DNA of 64,000 bases, taken from positions 1-64,000 of the forward strand of contig JAVBNN010000009.1 of NCBI GenBank assembly GCA_031551525.1, read 5' to 3'. Below the pieces are notes generated by a model. That model saw nothing but the letters and a program-made list of their open reading frames with translations. It was not told where the DNA came from and did not search any database. The position numbers were made by a program, and so were the translations under genes. Shown one piece after another: positions 51,565-61,073 of the stretch (position 1 is its first letter; each line of letters opens with the position of its first letter). This DNA is from JAVBNN01 sp031551525 (GTDB lineage: Bacteria; Bacillota; Negativicutes; Acidaminococcales; JAISLQ01).

Positions 51565-52490
51565 AAGAAAAACTCGTGGTATTGCTAGGTCCGACCGCCA
51601 CAGGGAAAACTAGGGCGGGCGTGGCACTGGCCAAAAGGATGGGTACGGAGATAATATCCGGTGACTCCATGCTGGTGTATAAGGGGCTTGATATCGGCAC
51701 TGCCAAACCTAACCGGGAAGAACGCCAGGGCGTGAAACATCATCTTATAGATATAGCCGATCCGCTGGATGATTTCAGTGCGGCAGCCTTTCAGCAACAG
51801 GCGGCAAAAATCATCAGCGAACTTAACCGGGCTGGCAAGATACCTCTGGTAGTCGGCGGGACGGGGCTTTACATAAAGTCTTTGCTGGAAGGGTATATAT
51901 TTTCTGCCGTACGGGGAGAAAGTGAAGTGCGTCGGGAACTGGCCGTTTTCACCGAAAAGTTTGGTACACCGGCTCTATGGGAACGGCTTAATAAAATAAA
52001 TGCCGAAGCTGCGCGTGCGATACACCCCAATAACAGGCATCGGCTCATCCGGGCGCTGGAGGTGGCCTTGGCTGGTGAAACGGTATCCAGGGAGAAACAG
52101 CCGGAACTGGTTTATGACGCGCTTGTTTTTGGTCTGACGGCGGAAAGGGGAACCCTTTACGAACGCATAAATGATCGAGTAGAGGAGATGTTCCAGGAAG
52201 GCTTGGCGGAAGAAGCCGCTCGTTTACTGGTAAATGGCATACCGAAAGAAGCGAAATGCCTCCAGGGTATTGGTTATAAAGAAACTGTCCGGTATTTGTC
52301 AGGCGAGATCAGTCGGCAGGAATGTATAAATCTGACAAAAAGGAATACGCGGCGTTTTGCCAAGCGTCAACTTACCTGGTACAGAAGCATGCCGTATATC
52401 AATTGGTTCGATGTAGCAAAAGATACCGATTGGCAACAATTAGTGGATGATATATATACAAAACTTGTGAAAAACTTTAAATTGCGGTAA
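51561..52490 (+). CDS. miaA: tRNA dimethylallyltransferase MiaA
   Basis: The 309-aa enzyme adds dimethylallyl to A37 of tRNAs, giving i6A for MiaB. The P-loop GPTATGKT (9-16), catalytic-Asp region SGDSMLVYKGLDIGTAKP (around 34-51), DPLDDFSAA and QGIGYKE motifs are intact. Coupled to the preceding methyltransferase gene. Confidence 0.97.
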   Translation: MKEKLVVLLGPTATGKTRAGVALAKRMGTEIISGDSMLVYKGLDIGTAKPNREERQGVKHHLIDIADPLDDFSAAAFQQQAAKIISELNRAGKIPLVVGGTGLYIKSLLEGYIFSAVRGESEVRRELAVFTEKFGTPALWERLNKINAEAARAIHPNNRHRLIRALEVALAGETVSREKQPELVYDALVFGLTAERGTLYERINDRVEEMFQEGLAEEAARLLVNGIPKEAKCLQGIGYKETVRYLSGEISRQECINLTKRNTRRFAKRQLTWYRSMPYINWFDVAKDTDWQQLVDDIYTKLVKNFKLR

Positions 52491-52529
52491 AATAGAACAA
52501 ATAACTATATATTTGGGGGCTAAAAGATA

Positions 52530-52778
52530 ATGGCGATAGTAAATAAAAGCATTAATTTGCAGGATAGCTTTTTAAATCAAGTAAGAAAAGAAAATGTAGC
52601 AGTTACCATTTATTTGGTCAACGGTTTTCAACTCAAGGGTATGGTAAGAGGTTTTGACAATTTTACCGTTATATTGGAAAACGACAACAAACAGCAACTT
52701 GTCTATAAACATGCCATATCCACGATAACACCCATGCAAAGCATGCAGATCATGGCCCCGGAAAAGCCGCGGGTTTGA
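52530..52778 (+). CDS. hfq: RNA chaperone Hfq
   Basis: The 82-aa Sm-like protein has Sm1 (VTIYLVNGFQLKGMVRGFD, around 25-43) and Sm2 (VYKHAISTI, around 58-66), with the YKH motif that binds the 3' U tail of small RNAs on the proximal face. The usual miaA-hfq order is kept. The acidic C-terminal tail of Proteobacteria is absent, as in other Firmicutes. Confidence 0.97.
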   Translation: MAIVNKSINLQDSFLNQVRKENVAVTIYLVNGFQLKGMVRGFDNFTVILENDNKQQLVYKHAISTITPMQSMQIMAPEKPRV

Positions 52779-52803
52779 TTTTTGCTAAAGAGGGGGCGGG
52801 AGT

Positions 52804-53691
52804 TTGCAAGCCCAACTGAAGTCTTTCATACAATACATGCGGGTGGAGGAAGGTTTTTCGCCCAATACTATAATTTCTTACGAATCAGATATAAAACAAT
52901 TCATCGCTTTTGCCAAAAGTAAAAATATCGAACAAGTATCTGAGGTCAGCCGGGAACTCTTGAGCGCATTTTTGCAGGCAGACAGAAAAAGCGGCTCTGT
53001 CGCTACCACCGCTTCGCGCCGGGTGGCTGCTTTCAAGTCTTTTTTTCGCTTTCTGGTAGACGAAGGCGAACTGGATAAAAATCCTGCCAGCTTGTTGCTC
53101 ACGTCAAAGCGGGCACAACACCTGCCCAAAATATTATCATTTGATGAAGTGTTGCTTCTTCTGGAACAACCGGATATTGAAACTGCCGAAGGGCTGCGTG
53201 ACCGCGCGATGCTGGAACTGCTCTACGCTACGGGCATGCGGGTATCAGAACTGGTGGGTTTGGACGTTAAAAATGTAAATACCGGTATGAGTTATATCAT
53301 TTGCTATGGCAAAGGCTCAAAGGAACGCCTTATCCCGGTGGGGACGGCTGCCGTGGAGTGGCTGGTACGCTACCAGGAGAAAGGGCGTCCTCGGCTTATG
53401 CGTACGCCCTCGTTAGAGGCGCTTTTTTTGAGCAATAAAAGCAGTCGCATAACCAGGCAGGGTTTTTGGTACAATTTAAAAAATTATGCACAGAAAGCGG
53501 GAATAACCAAGGAATTGACCCCGCATACTTTGCGACACTCGTTTGCCACGCATCTTCTTGAGAACGGAGCAGACCTGCGTGTAGTTCAGGAAATGCTGGG
53601 TCATGCGGATATCTCTACTACCCAAATATATACCCATCTGACCAAAAAACATCTCAGGGATATTTACGATAAAACACATCCTCGCGCTTGA
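52804..53691 (+). CDS. xerD: Tyrosine recombinase XerD/XerC-like
   Basis: The 295-aa recombinase has the SAM-like N-terminal core-binding domain (about 1-85) and a catalytic domain with Arg in ATGMRVSEL, Lys in GKGSKER, HTLRHSFATH, the H of LGHADISTTQ and the nucleophile in IYTHL. Xer proteins resolve chromosome dimers at dif during division. Length and motifs are of a housekeeping Xer, not an integrase of a mobile element. TTG start at 52804 with GAGGGGGCGGG upstream. Confidence 0.93.
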   Translation: MQAQLKSFIQYMRVEEGFSPNTIISYESDIKQFIAFAKSKNIEQVSEVSRELLSAFLQADRKSGSVATTASRRVAAFKSFFRFLVDEGELDKNPASLLLTSKRAQHLPKILSFDEVLLLLEQPDIETAEGLRDRAMLELLYATGMRVSELVGLDVKNVNTGMSYIICYGKGSKERLIPVGTAAVEWLVRYQEKGRPRLMRTPSLEALFLSNKSSRITRQGFWYNLKNYAQKAGITKELTPHTLRHSFATHLLENGADLRVVQEMLGHADISTTQIYTHLTKKHLRDIYDKTHPRA

Positions 53692-53702
53692 AAGGGGAAA
53701 TT

Positions 53703-54926
53703 ATGCGTAAGAAACAAAAATCATCAAAACTCTGGCTTTTTTTATTGCTGATCGGCTGCTCGGTAGCGGCGGTCAGCTATTTTGCCTGGGGTTCGGAAGA
53801 TAAAGAAAAAAAGACGCCGGAGGTGAAACCTACCCCGGCCAGCGAACAAAAGCAGGAAGAAAAAAAGCCTTCCGGGGAGGGTGATTTTAAAGCGGCGTCA
53901 GCAGCTTTGCAGTCTGAAGTAGATAAACTATTGACCGCTAAAAAAGGCTGGCAAGTAAAAGACCCGGGTAAAACTGCGCAACAGGTCAAGCGCGACGCCG
54001 GCAAGGGCACTATCGACTGGTGGCAGCGAAACCTGGCTCTGACGGTCGACAAGGAGACCAACATCGACCAACTCACCAAATATATTTCCGATAGTTTAAA
54101 AGGGAAAAAGGGCATCATACTGCGCCAGGAACAAGACACCTATGCTGGTAGCCAAGTCACCAGGCTGGATATTGCTCTGGTAGACAAACTGGGCGGCGAC
54201 GACCTCAAACTTGTGACAGACCGCATATATGTCATGGGACTGGCTCCGTTAGTGAAAAAACTCGGCAGCGGCAAACTGGCCATACTGATCGACGACTGCG
54301 GTTATGATACCGAAACAGTAAGCGCTATGAGCGCCCACACGCAAAAACTTACTTTTGCCGTACTGCCGGGCAGGGCGTATAGCAAGCAGGCCCTGTCTAT
54401 CATAAAAGCGAACGGCCAGCAGGCTATGCTGCACCTGCCGATGGAGCCGCTTGATTCGTCACAGCAGTCGGAAAGCAAAACGGTTACCGTCAATATGACT
54501 GACGAACAGGTAAAGTCGACTACCGCCTGGGCGCTCGATCAGGTGCCGGGTGTCGCCGGGGTCAACAACCATCAGGGCTCCCGGGCTACCGCCGATGAAC
54601 GGGTTATGAAAGCGGCTCTTTCGGTAATAAAAAGCAAAGGCCTGTTTTTCGTCGACAGCAATACACAGCCAAAAACCATCGCCTATAAAGTGGCAGGCTC
54701 CATGGGAGTAAGGACTGCTATAAACAATGCATTTTTAGACGGGGAAGCCGATGTCGGCTATATCAAGAACCGCATGCGTCAGGCCGGGCAGGCGGCGATA
54801 AAAAACGGCTCATACATAGCTATATGCCATGCCAGACCGAAAACAGTCATTGCGCTCTCGGAGATGGTGGGTGAACTGGAAGCGATGGGCGTGCAGTTTG
54901 TTTTCGTATCCAGCCTGTTACATTAA
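53703..54926 (+). CDS. Divergent polysaccharide deacetylase (DUF610)
   Basis: The 407-aa protein has an N-terminal membrane anchor (about 11-30), a Lys/Glu/Pro-rich linker (about 34-65) and a C-terminal divergent polysaccharide deacetylase domain (about 185-407) starting LAILIDDCGYD, with HLPMEP, NNHQGSRAT and FVDSNT motifs. The extracellular enzyme may remove acetyl groups from wall or surface glycans; activity in this family is mostly untested. ATG 53703 with GGGGAAA upstream is preferred to a TTG at 53688 overlapping xerD. Confidence 0.88.
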   Translation: MRKKQKSSKLWLFLLLIGCSVAAVSYFAWGSEDKEKKTPEVKPTPASEQKQEEKKPSGEGDFKAASAALQSEVDKLLTAKKGWQVKDPGKTAQQVKRDAGKGTIDWWQRNLALTVDKETNIDQLTKYISDSLKGKKGIILRQEQDTYAGSQVTRLDIALVDKLGGDDLKLVTDRIYVMGLAPLVKKLGSGKLAILIDDCGYDTETVSAMSAHTQKLTFAVLPGRAYSKQALSIIKANGQQAMLHLPMEPLDSSQQSESKTVTVNMTDEQVKSTTAWALDQVPGVAGVNNHQGSRATADERVMKAALSVIKSKGLFFVDSNTQPKTIAYKVAGSMGVRTAINNAFLDGEADVGYIKNRMRQAGQAAIKNGSYIAICHARPKTVIALSEMVGELEAMGVQFVFVSSLLH

Positions 54927-55027
54927 GCATGAACGCGATAATATGACCATCCGCCCACAAACAAGAGAAAAGTCAAATAAAGTCAAAGAAATGTGTTTAT
55001 TTAAGAAAAAGCGGGTAATAACGCTTA

Positions 55028-55056
55028 TTGTGAAATATGACTAAATAACTTATAAT
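55028..55056 (+). promoter_or_regulatory. Sigma-70 promoter of htpX
   Basis: -35 TTGTGA (55028-55033), 17-nt spacer, -10 TATAAT (55051-55056), about 35 nt before the start codon. Confidence 0.65.
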
Positions 55057-55090
55057 TTAATCGTAAACTTTTTTGGGGGGGATATTTGTT

Positions 55091-55951
55091 ATGAATAGTA
55101 TCAAAACAGTGTTACTTATGACGATGATGATCGTTTTGCTTACATCCATCGGCGGTATGATTGGTGGCCGCGACGGTATGTTTATAATGTTCGGCATTTC
55201 GCTGGTGATGAATTTTGCCAGCTATTGGTTCAGCGATACAATGGTGCTAAAAGCCTACCGCGCCGAGGAAGCTACCGAGCAAACCGCGCCGGAGCTCTTC
55301 CGCATGGTGGCCAATCTGGCTAAAAATGCCGATTTGCCTATGCCCAAGGTATACACGATAAACACGGATGTGCCTAACGCTTTTGCCACAGGGCGCAATC
55401 CTTCGCACGCCGCAGTGGCGGTCACCAGCGGCATAATGCGTGCGCTTAACTACGAAGAACTGGAAGGCGTGCTGTCCCATGAACTTAGCCACGTAAAACA
55501 CCGCGACACACTTATCAGCACACTTTCCGCCACCATGGCCGGTACCATCTCCATGTTGGCAAACGCCGCTCAGTGGGGAGCCATGATGGGCGGACGCCGT
55601 GACGATGAAGAAGGCGGCGGCAGCCTTATCGGTACGCTTATTATCGCGATACTGGCGCCTTTTGCGGCCATGCTCATCCAAATGGCTATTTCGCGTTCGC
55701 GCGAATACATGGCTGATGAAAGCGGCGCTCATATATGCGGCAAACCGCTTGCCTTAGCCAGTGCCCTGCAAAAGATCGAAATGTACGCCCAGCGTAAAGT
55801 GCTGCCGAGCGCCACACCTGCCACCTCGCACATGTTTATCATAAACCCCTTAGCCGGTATCGGCGGGATGATGAACAGCATGTTTAGTACCCATCCCGCA
55901 ACGCCAGATCGCATCGCACGGCTGCAGGAGATAGCAAGGGAAATGAAATGA
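55091..55951 (+). CDS. htpX: Membrane metalloprotease HtpX
   Basis: The 286-aa M48 protease removes damaged membrane proteins. It has two N-terminal and two central membrane segments, the zinc motif HELSHVKHRDT (around 132-142) and the downstream Glu in SREYMADESGA. Start ATG 55091 follows TTGGGGGGGAT; the in-frame start at 55073 would lie inside that ribosome site. A terminator follows. Confidence 0.96.
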   Translation: MNSIKTVLLMTMMIVLLTSIGGMIGGRDGMFIMFGISLVMNFASYWFSDTMVLKAYRAEEATEQTAPELFRMVANLAKNADLPMPKVYTINTDVPNAFATGRNPSHAAVAVTSGIMRALNYEELEGVLSHELSHVKHRDTLISTLSATMAGTISMLANAAQWGAMMGGRRDDEEGGGSLIGTLIIAILAPFAAMLIQMAISRSREYMADESGAHICGKPLALASALQKIEMYAQRKVLPSATPATSHMFIINPLAGIGGMMNSMFSTHPATPDRIARLQEIAREMK

Positions 55952-55955
55952 CACT

Positions 55956-55989
55956 AAATGGCCGGAAAAGAGCTTCCGGCCATTTAAAT
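55956..55989 (+). terminator. Terminator after htpX
   Basis: AAATGGCCGGAA (55956-55967) and TTCCGGCCATTT (55974-55985) form a perfect 12-bp stem with a 6-nt loop. Confidence 0.8.
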
Positions 55990-56050
55990 TTGTACAATAG
56001 TTGATAAAAGATATATAATAAATCATATACATTTTTTCAGGAGGGCACTC

Positions 56051-57130
56051 ATGGTATTGCGGACAGATAAATCACTGGAATGGCTAAAAAAGTTTTCTGA
56101 AGTTTGCGGACCGACCGGCTATGAACAAAGGATAAAAGCGCTTTTATCCGAACGGATGAAAGGCTTGGGAGATATATCGACCGATGGCCTCGGAAGCATC
56201 GTATTCACCCGCAAAAACAAAGGACCGGTCGTAATGATGGCCGCCCATATGGATGAAATCGGTTTTATGGTCAAACATATCACCAAAGAAGGATTTTTGA
56301 AATTCGTCTGCCTGGGCGGCTGGTGGGAGCAAGTCATGCTCGGCCAGCGCGTTACCGTGCACACAGATAAAGGCGACATCATAGGAGTTATCGGCAGCAA
56401 ACCGCCGCATATCCTCGCACCTGAAGAACGCAAAAAAATGGTCGAGAAAAAAGACATGTTCATTGATATCGGTGCCGCCGGACAGCAAGAAGTCGTCGAA
56501 AAATTCGGCGTTCAGCCGGGCAACTTTATCACTCCGTATAGTCAATTTGCCGTTATGGCCAACAAAGATTACCTTTTGGGCAAAGCCTGGGACAACCGGG
56601 TAAGCTGCGCCGTTATGGCCGAAGTAATGGAAAACCTGGTTAAAGTCGGACACCCCAATACCCTTTGTGCGGTGGGTACTGTGCAGGAAGAAGTGGGGTT
56701 GCGCGGCGCAGGCACTAGTGCCAATATGCTCAAGCCTGATATCGGTCTTGTCATAGACACCACCATAGCCGGCGGCATGCCGGGCGTGGCGGACGACATA
56801 GCCCCTTCCAAACTGGGCGCGGGGGTGGGCATCACTATCTATGACGCGTCCCTCATACCCAACACCGCTTTGCGCGATCTGGCGATCGACACGGCGAAAA
56901 AAGGCAAGATACCCTATCAGCTTTCCTACTCGGAAGGCGGCGGCACGGACGGCGGGCGCATACACATGCAGGGCAACGGCGTACCGACGCTGGTACTCAG
57001 TCTGCCTACCCGCTATATCCATAGCCACCAGGGCATTATACATCGCAAAGACTATGATGCCGCGGTAAAACTTATCACCGGCCTCGCCGGGCGCCTAGAC
57101 GCCGCAATGGTGAAAAAGATACGTGGCTGA
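56051..57130 (+). CDS. M42 family metallo-aminopeptidase
   Basis: The 359-aa dinuclear-metal peptidase has the CGPTGYE start (around 18-24), MAAHMDEIGFMV (His/Asp metal ligands, around 58-69), AWDNRVSC (bridging Asp), VQEEVGLRGA (catalytic Glu), VIDTT and the last His in YIHSHQGI. M42 enzymes form tetrahedral shells and trim peptides; some members have been called glucanases. AGGAGGG precedes ATG 56051. Confidence 0.94.
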   Translation: MVLRTDKSLEWLKKFSEVCGPTGYEQRIKALLSERMKGLGDISTDGLGSIVFTRKNKGPVVMMAAHMDEIGFMVKHITKEGFLKFVCLGGWWEQVMLGQRVTVHTDKGDIIGVIGSKPPHILAPEERKKMVEKKDMFIDIGAAGQQEVVEKFGVQPGNFITPYSQFAVMANKDYLLGKAWDNRVSCAVMAEVMENLVKVGHPNTLCAVGTVQEEVGLRGAGTSANMLKPDIGLVIDTTIAGGMPGVADDIAPSKLGAGVGITIYDASLIPNTALRDLAIDTAKKGKIPYQLSYSEGGGTDGGRIHMQGNGVPTLVLSLPTRYIHSHQGIIHRKDYDAAVKLITGLAGRLDAAMVKKIRG

Positions 57131-57677
57131 TAACAATACAAGGGCGATAATCTTGAAACAAGACGCGATAATTATTCTGGATCCAGAATACAAACGCGCG
57201 CTTGATAATTTTAAGTTAAACGATAGCAAAAATAAAATCATCCCCCACTCTTGTGGTTTAGGGGATGAAAACAAAGAACTCGAAATAGAATATAACGAAA
57301 ACCTCAAAGGTTGTATGAGTACGACGAGGGATAATAAGTCTTATATGGATCAAAGCAAGGAAGCGCACAAAGAAAAAATTAAAATCGTTGATATTGCCGA
57401 TGTTTTGCCATCCATAATAGAAGCGCACCCGGAAAATGCTCTCATTTTCAAAATCGACTGTGAAGGCGGAGAGTATGATATTTTTACTAGGCTTGAAAAA
57501 ACCGGGCTGTTTAAGAAGATAAATTTTATAGTAATGGAATGGCATAATTCCCAGGAAAAAAATGTAGAACAACTTGAAAAGATATTGAAACAAAACGATT
57601 TTTTCTATCGCTTGACAGGAAAAAGAGACGGAGTAGTAGGGAATATATTTGCTGTGAATTGCAAAACAAAAAACTAG
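57123..57677 (+). pseudogene. FkbM-type methyltransferase remnant, N-terminally truncated
   Basis: The 184-aa frame matches only the later part of FkbM methyltransferases: IIILDPEYKRALDNFKLN (acidic residue that normally follows the SAM loop), IPHSCGLGDENKELEI, and IFKIDCEGGEYDIF (around 110-123). The DxGAnxG SAM loop that should precede it is missing, and the GTG start is borrowed from the end of the M42 gene, with which it overlaps by 8 nt. The segment is richer in A+T than its neighbours. I read it as a decayed gene, perhaps acquired, but a short functional protein cannot be excluded. Confidence 0.65.
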
Positions 57678-57734
57678 CAATATTTTTTGTGCCTTGCGAT
57701 TTATCATATAAGAGCATATTTAGGAGGAGAAAAA

Positions 57735-58151
57735 ATGCAAAAAACATTTGTATTGGTAAAACCCGATGGAGTACAGAAAAATCTTATCGGTGAAGTCATC
57801 GCCCGTTTTGAAAGACGCGGCTTGAAAGTAACTGGCCTGAAAATGATCAAAATAACCGAAGCCCAGGCGAAAAAACATTATGCCGAACACGCGGAAAAAC
57901 CCTTCTTTGGCGAATTGGTTGAATTTATTACATCCGGCCCTGTAGCCGCCATGGTTATATGCGGCGAAAACGCCATAAAAGCCGTACGCGGCATGATGGG
58001 CGCGACAAATCCCCTCGACGCTGTTCCGGGCTCCATCCGCGGCGATTATGCTTTGACCATGTCGCAAAACATCGTGCATGGCTCTGATGGAGAAGAAAGC
58101 GCCAAAAATGAGATAGAAAACTTCTTCAAGACGGAAGAACTGTTCAACTAA
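57735..58151 (+). CDS. ndk: Nucleoside-diphosphate kinase
   Basis: The 138-aa enzyme exchanges gamma-phosphate between nucleoside triphosphates and diphosphates. KPDGVQKNLIGEV (10-22), the nucleotide-binding RGMMGATNP and the phosphohistidine motif NIVHGSDG (around 114-121) are intact. Start 57735 has AGGAGGAG upstream. Confidence 0.97.
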   Translation: MQKTFVLVKPDGVQKNLIGEVIARFERRGLKVTGLKMIKITEAQAKKHYAEHAEKPFFGELVEFITSGPVAAMVICGENAIKAVRGMMGATNPLDAVPGSIRGDYALTMSQNIVHGSDGEESAKNEIENFFKTEELFN

Positions 58152-58172
58152 AAGAAAAGGGGATGTGATCTC

Positions 58173-58679
58173 ATGGCGAAAGTCTACACCAAGACTGGCG
58201 ATAAAGGGACGACCGGCCTCTATACAGGTGAGCGGGTAGCTAAAGACAGCCTCAGGGTGGATGCCTACGGTTCGATAGACGAGTTCAATTCGGCGCTCGG
58301 TCTCAGCCGCGCTTTTGTCAGGCGGGAGGATGTCAGGGAAACGGTACATGGCCTGCAAAAACTGCTCATGTCCATTATGGCCGACGTCGCCAGCCTGAAT
58401 GCGGAAAAACCCAATATAACCGAAGAACAGGTAGCCTTTTTGGAAAACACGATAGATAAATATGACGCAATGCTCAAGCCCCTGGGAAGATTTATCATCC
58501 CCGGCGATACCCAGGGCGCGGCCGCGCTCGATGTGGCGCGCACCACGGCACGTCGCGCGGAAAGGCATTTACTGCGTTTGCACAGAGAAGAACCAGTGAA
58601 CGAATATGTACTCATTTCGATGAACAGGCTTTCTGATTTGTGTTTTATTCTCTCAAGAGTGGAAGTAGAAGTGAAGTAA
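58173..58679 (+). CDS. Cob(I)alamin adenosyltransferase, PduO type
   Basis: The 168-aa enzyme transfers adenosyl from ATP to cobalamin. It starts with the ATP-binding KVYTKTGDKGTTGLYTGERV segment (3-22) and has the DAYGSIDEFNSALG motif (around 30-43) and the ARTTARRAERHL helix (around 124-135). It shows that this organism uses adenosylcobalamin. GGGGATGTGAT precedes ATG 58173. Confidence 0.95.
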   Translation: MAKVYTKTGDKGTTGLYTGERVAKDSLRVDAYGSIDEFNSALGLSRAFVRREDVRETVHGLQKLLMSIMADVASLNAEKPNITEEQVAFLENTIDKYDAMLKPLGRFIIPGDTQGAAALDVARTTARRAERHLLRLHREEPVNEYVLISMNRLSDLCFILSRVEVEVK

Positions 58680-58685
58680 GTAAAG

Positions 58686-58712
58686 GGCGGCAGCTGTAAA
58701 CTGCCGCCTGTT
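58686..58712 (+). terminator. Terminator after the adenosyltransferase gene
   Basis: GGCGGCAG (58686-58693) and CTGCCGCC (58701-58708) form a perfect 8-bp stem followed by TGTTT. Confidence 0.75.
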
Positions 58713-58873
58713 TATATGTAACGATGAATTTTATGCATAGCCAAAAGTAAATAGATAAATTTATATTTTTCCTGCTTATTTTCGATAACTAGCAGGAAAA
58801 AATGTTTTTTATAGAGAACTTAGCAAAGTATGACTTATCAATATATTTTATTCGCTGGCAGGAGGGATTGGTT

Positions 58874-60946
58874 TTGAAAGATTATACAGGGGACAATATT
58901 CGTAATGTGGCAATAATTGCGCATGGCGGGGCGGGAAAGACGTCGGTAACCGAGGCGCTGCTTTATCGCAGTGGCGCGATCACCAGAATGGGCCGGGTGG
59001 AAGACTCTAATACCACGACCGATTTCGAACCGGAAGAAACCAAACGCAAAGTTACTATAAGTGCAGCTTTGGCCCCTATCGAATGGCGCGACCAGAAAAT
59101 AAATTTTATAGATACTCCGGGGTATTCGGACTTCGTAGCGGAAGTAAAGGGTGCTCTCAGGGCGGCCGACAGCGCGCTCGTTTTGGTGTGTGCGGCTTCC
59201 GGTGTTGAAGTGGAAACCGAAAAAGTCTGGCGTTACTCTGAAGAACTTAACCTGCCGCGTGTGGTTATGGTGAACAAGATGGACCGCGAAAACGCCAATT
59301 TTGACAATGTGGTGGCCGACCTTCGTGCCACCCTTAGTCCCAGCATACTGCCCATACAGATGCCGATTGGCGCGGAAGCTGATTTTAAAGGCATCATCGA
59401 TCTGATCAAAATGAAAGCCTATTTCCAGCAAGGTAACAGTTCGGTCGAGCAGGACATACCGGCCGAATTTATGGACGCCGCGCAGGCGGCGCGTGACGCT
59501 ATGGTAGAGGCAGCTGCCGAAACAGATGACGATATGACCATGAAGTACCTTGAAGGTGAGCAACTTACCGAAGAAGAGATCATGCGAGGTATCGTCAACG
59601 GCATCAGGACGGCGAAAATCTATCCGGCAGTGGTGGGCTCTGCCGTAAAGAGTGTCGGTATGGGGCGTGTGATGGACGCGATCGTTGACTATACTCCATC
59701 TGCGACCGAGAGGAAGTTTGTCATAATCGACAAGGCAAGTGGTGACGAAACAGAAAAAACCGCCGATGACAAGCTTGCCGCGTTGGTATTTAAAACTACT
59801 ACTGATCCGTTTGTTGGTCGTTTGAGCTATTTTCGCGTATTTTCCGGCGTGTTAAAGAGCGACGGTACTATCTATAACGCCAGCAAGGACAAGAGTGAAC
59901 GTGTTGGCGCGGCCTTTACCCTGCGCGGAAAAACACAGATACCTATGAAAACCATAGTAGCCGGAGATATCGGCGTCATAGCCAAACTACAGGAAACTGA
60001 AACAGGCGACACCATTTGCGACAAAGATAAACCTGTTCTTTTCCTGCCGATCGCATTTCCCAAACCTATGTATACCCTGTGCATCGAAGCCAAGAACAAG
60101 GCCGACGAAGACAAGATCGGCCAGGCGCTGGTGCGCTTGATGGACGAAGACAAGACCTTTTTACTTGATAAAAATACCGAGACCAAAGAAAAACTGGTCA
60201 GCGGTATTGGTGACCAACACCTTGAAATCATCATGGAAAAATTAAAACGCAAATTCGGCGTGGAAGCCGTGTTAAAGCCGCCCACAATTGCCTACCGCGA
60301 AACCATCAGAGGCAAAGCCCGGGTAGAAGGAAAGCATAAAAAACAAAGCGGCGGCCATGGGCAGTTTGGGCATATCTGGATAGAAATGGAACCTCTGGCA
60401 ACTGGCGGTGGTTTCGAATTTGTCGACTCGATCTTTGGCGGCTCGGTGCCGCGCCAATATATACCGGCGGTAGAAAAGGGTATGCGCGAAGCCATCCAAA
60501 GCGGCGTACTGGCCGGCTGTCCGGTAGTGGATATAAAAATCAACCTGGTGGACGGTTCTTACCATACTGTCGACTCTTCGGAAATGGCTTTCAAGATCGC
60601 CAGTCACCAGGCCTTCAAAAAAGGCTCCTTGCAAGCAAAGCCGGTACTTTTAGAGCCGATATACAGTATTGAAGTTATTGTTCCCGAACATAATATGGGC
60701 GACATAATCGGCGACTTTAACAGCAAGCGCGGTCGCATACTTGGTATGGAACCGATCGGTAACGGTTTGGGTTGTGTCAAAGCACAGGTACCATATTCCG
60801 AACTTTTGAAATACGCAGTAGATTTGCGTTCCATGACACAAGGCCGGGGCAGCTTTGATATGAATTTTGCCCATTATGAAGAAGTGCCGCAAAAAATAGC
60901 TGAAGAGATAATCGCCAAATCCGGCGTTAAAAATACCGAAGAATAA
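58874..60946 (+). CDS. fusA2: EF-G-like translation GTPase (paralogue type)
   Basis: The 690-aa protein has all five EF-G domains but differs from canonical EF-G in the GTPase core: P-loop AHGGAGKTS instead of AHIDAGKTT, and switch II DTPGYSDF, where Tyr replaces the usual His. NKMD is intact. These are marks of the EF-G-II-like paralogue group, so this is probably not the main elongation factor encoded beside rpsL/rpsG. Start at TTG 58874 is set by AGGAGGG (58860-58866); an upstream in-frame ATG at 58802 has no ribosome site. Confidence 0.9.
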   Translation: MKDYTGDNIRNVAIIAHGGAGKTSVTEALLYRSGAITRMGRVEDSNTTTDFEPEETKRKVTISAALAPIEWRDQKINFIDTPGYSDFVAEVKGALRAADSALVLVCAASGVEVETEKVWRYSEELNLPRVVMVNKMDRENANFDNVVADLRATLSPSILPIQMPIGAEADFKGIIDLIKMKAYFQQGNSSVEQDIPAEFMDAAQAARDAMVEAAAETDDDMTMKYLEGEQLTEEEIMRGIVNGIRTAKIYPAVVGSAVKSVGMGRVMDAIVDYTPSATERKFVIIDKASGDETEKTADDKLAALVFKTTTDPFVGRLSYFRVFSGVLKSDGTIYNASKDKSERVGAAFTLRGKTQIPMKTIVAGDIGVIAKLQETETGDTICDKDKPVLFLPIAFPKPMYTLCIEAKNKADEDKIGQALVRLMDEDKTFLLDKNTETKEKLVSGIGDQHLEIIMEKLKRKFGVEAVLKPPTIAYRETIRGKARVEGKHKKQSGGHGQFGHIWIEMEPLATGGGFEFVDSIFGGSVPRQYIPAVEKGMREAIQSGVLAGCPVVDIKINLVDGSYHTVDSSEMAFKIASHQAFKKGSLQAKPVLLEPIYSIEVIVPEHNMGDIIGDFNSKRGRILGMEPIGNGLGCVKAQVPYSELLKYAVDLRSMTQGRGSFDMNFAHYEEVPQKIAEEIIAKSGVKNTEE

Positions 60947-60951
60947 AACAA

Positions 60952-60990
60952 TATCCCCGCAACTGCACGCGGTTGCGGGGATAGCTATTT
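60952..60990 (+). terminator. Terminator after the EF-G-like gene
   Basis: TATCCCCGCAAC (60952-60963) and GTTGCGGGGATA (60972-60983) form a perfect 12-bp stem followed by GCTATTTTT. Confidence 0.9.
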
Positions 60991-60999
60991 TTGCAGCGT

Positions 61000-61028
61000 T
61001 TGACGTTAGGGAACAGTAAGATTATAAT
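61000..61028 (+). promoter_or_regulatory. Sigma-70 promoter of the transketolase gene
   Basis: -35 TTGACG (61000-61005), 17-nt spacer, -10 TATAAT (61023-61028). Confidence 0.75.
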
Positions 61029-61073
61029 TAAATTATATTGTTGTCAAGAATATTTTGGAGGTATTGGCGAAAT

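Noticed and set aside
52804..53691. XerD-like gene as evidence of an integrated element
   Set aside because: Length, motifs and chromosomal context are those of a housekeeping Xer; no attachment repeats, tRNA target or cargo genes nearby.
56144..57043. 299-codon antisense ORF over the M42 peptidase gene
   Set aside because: Shadow frame; His/Tyr-rich composition typical of reverse reading.
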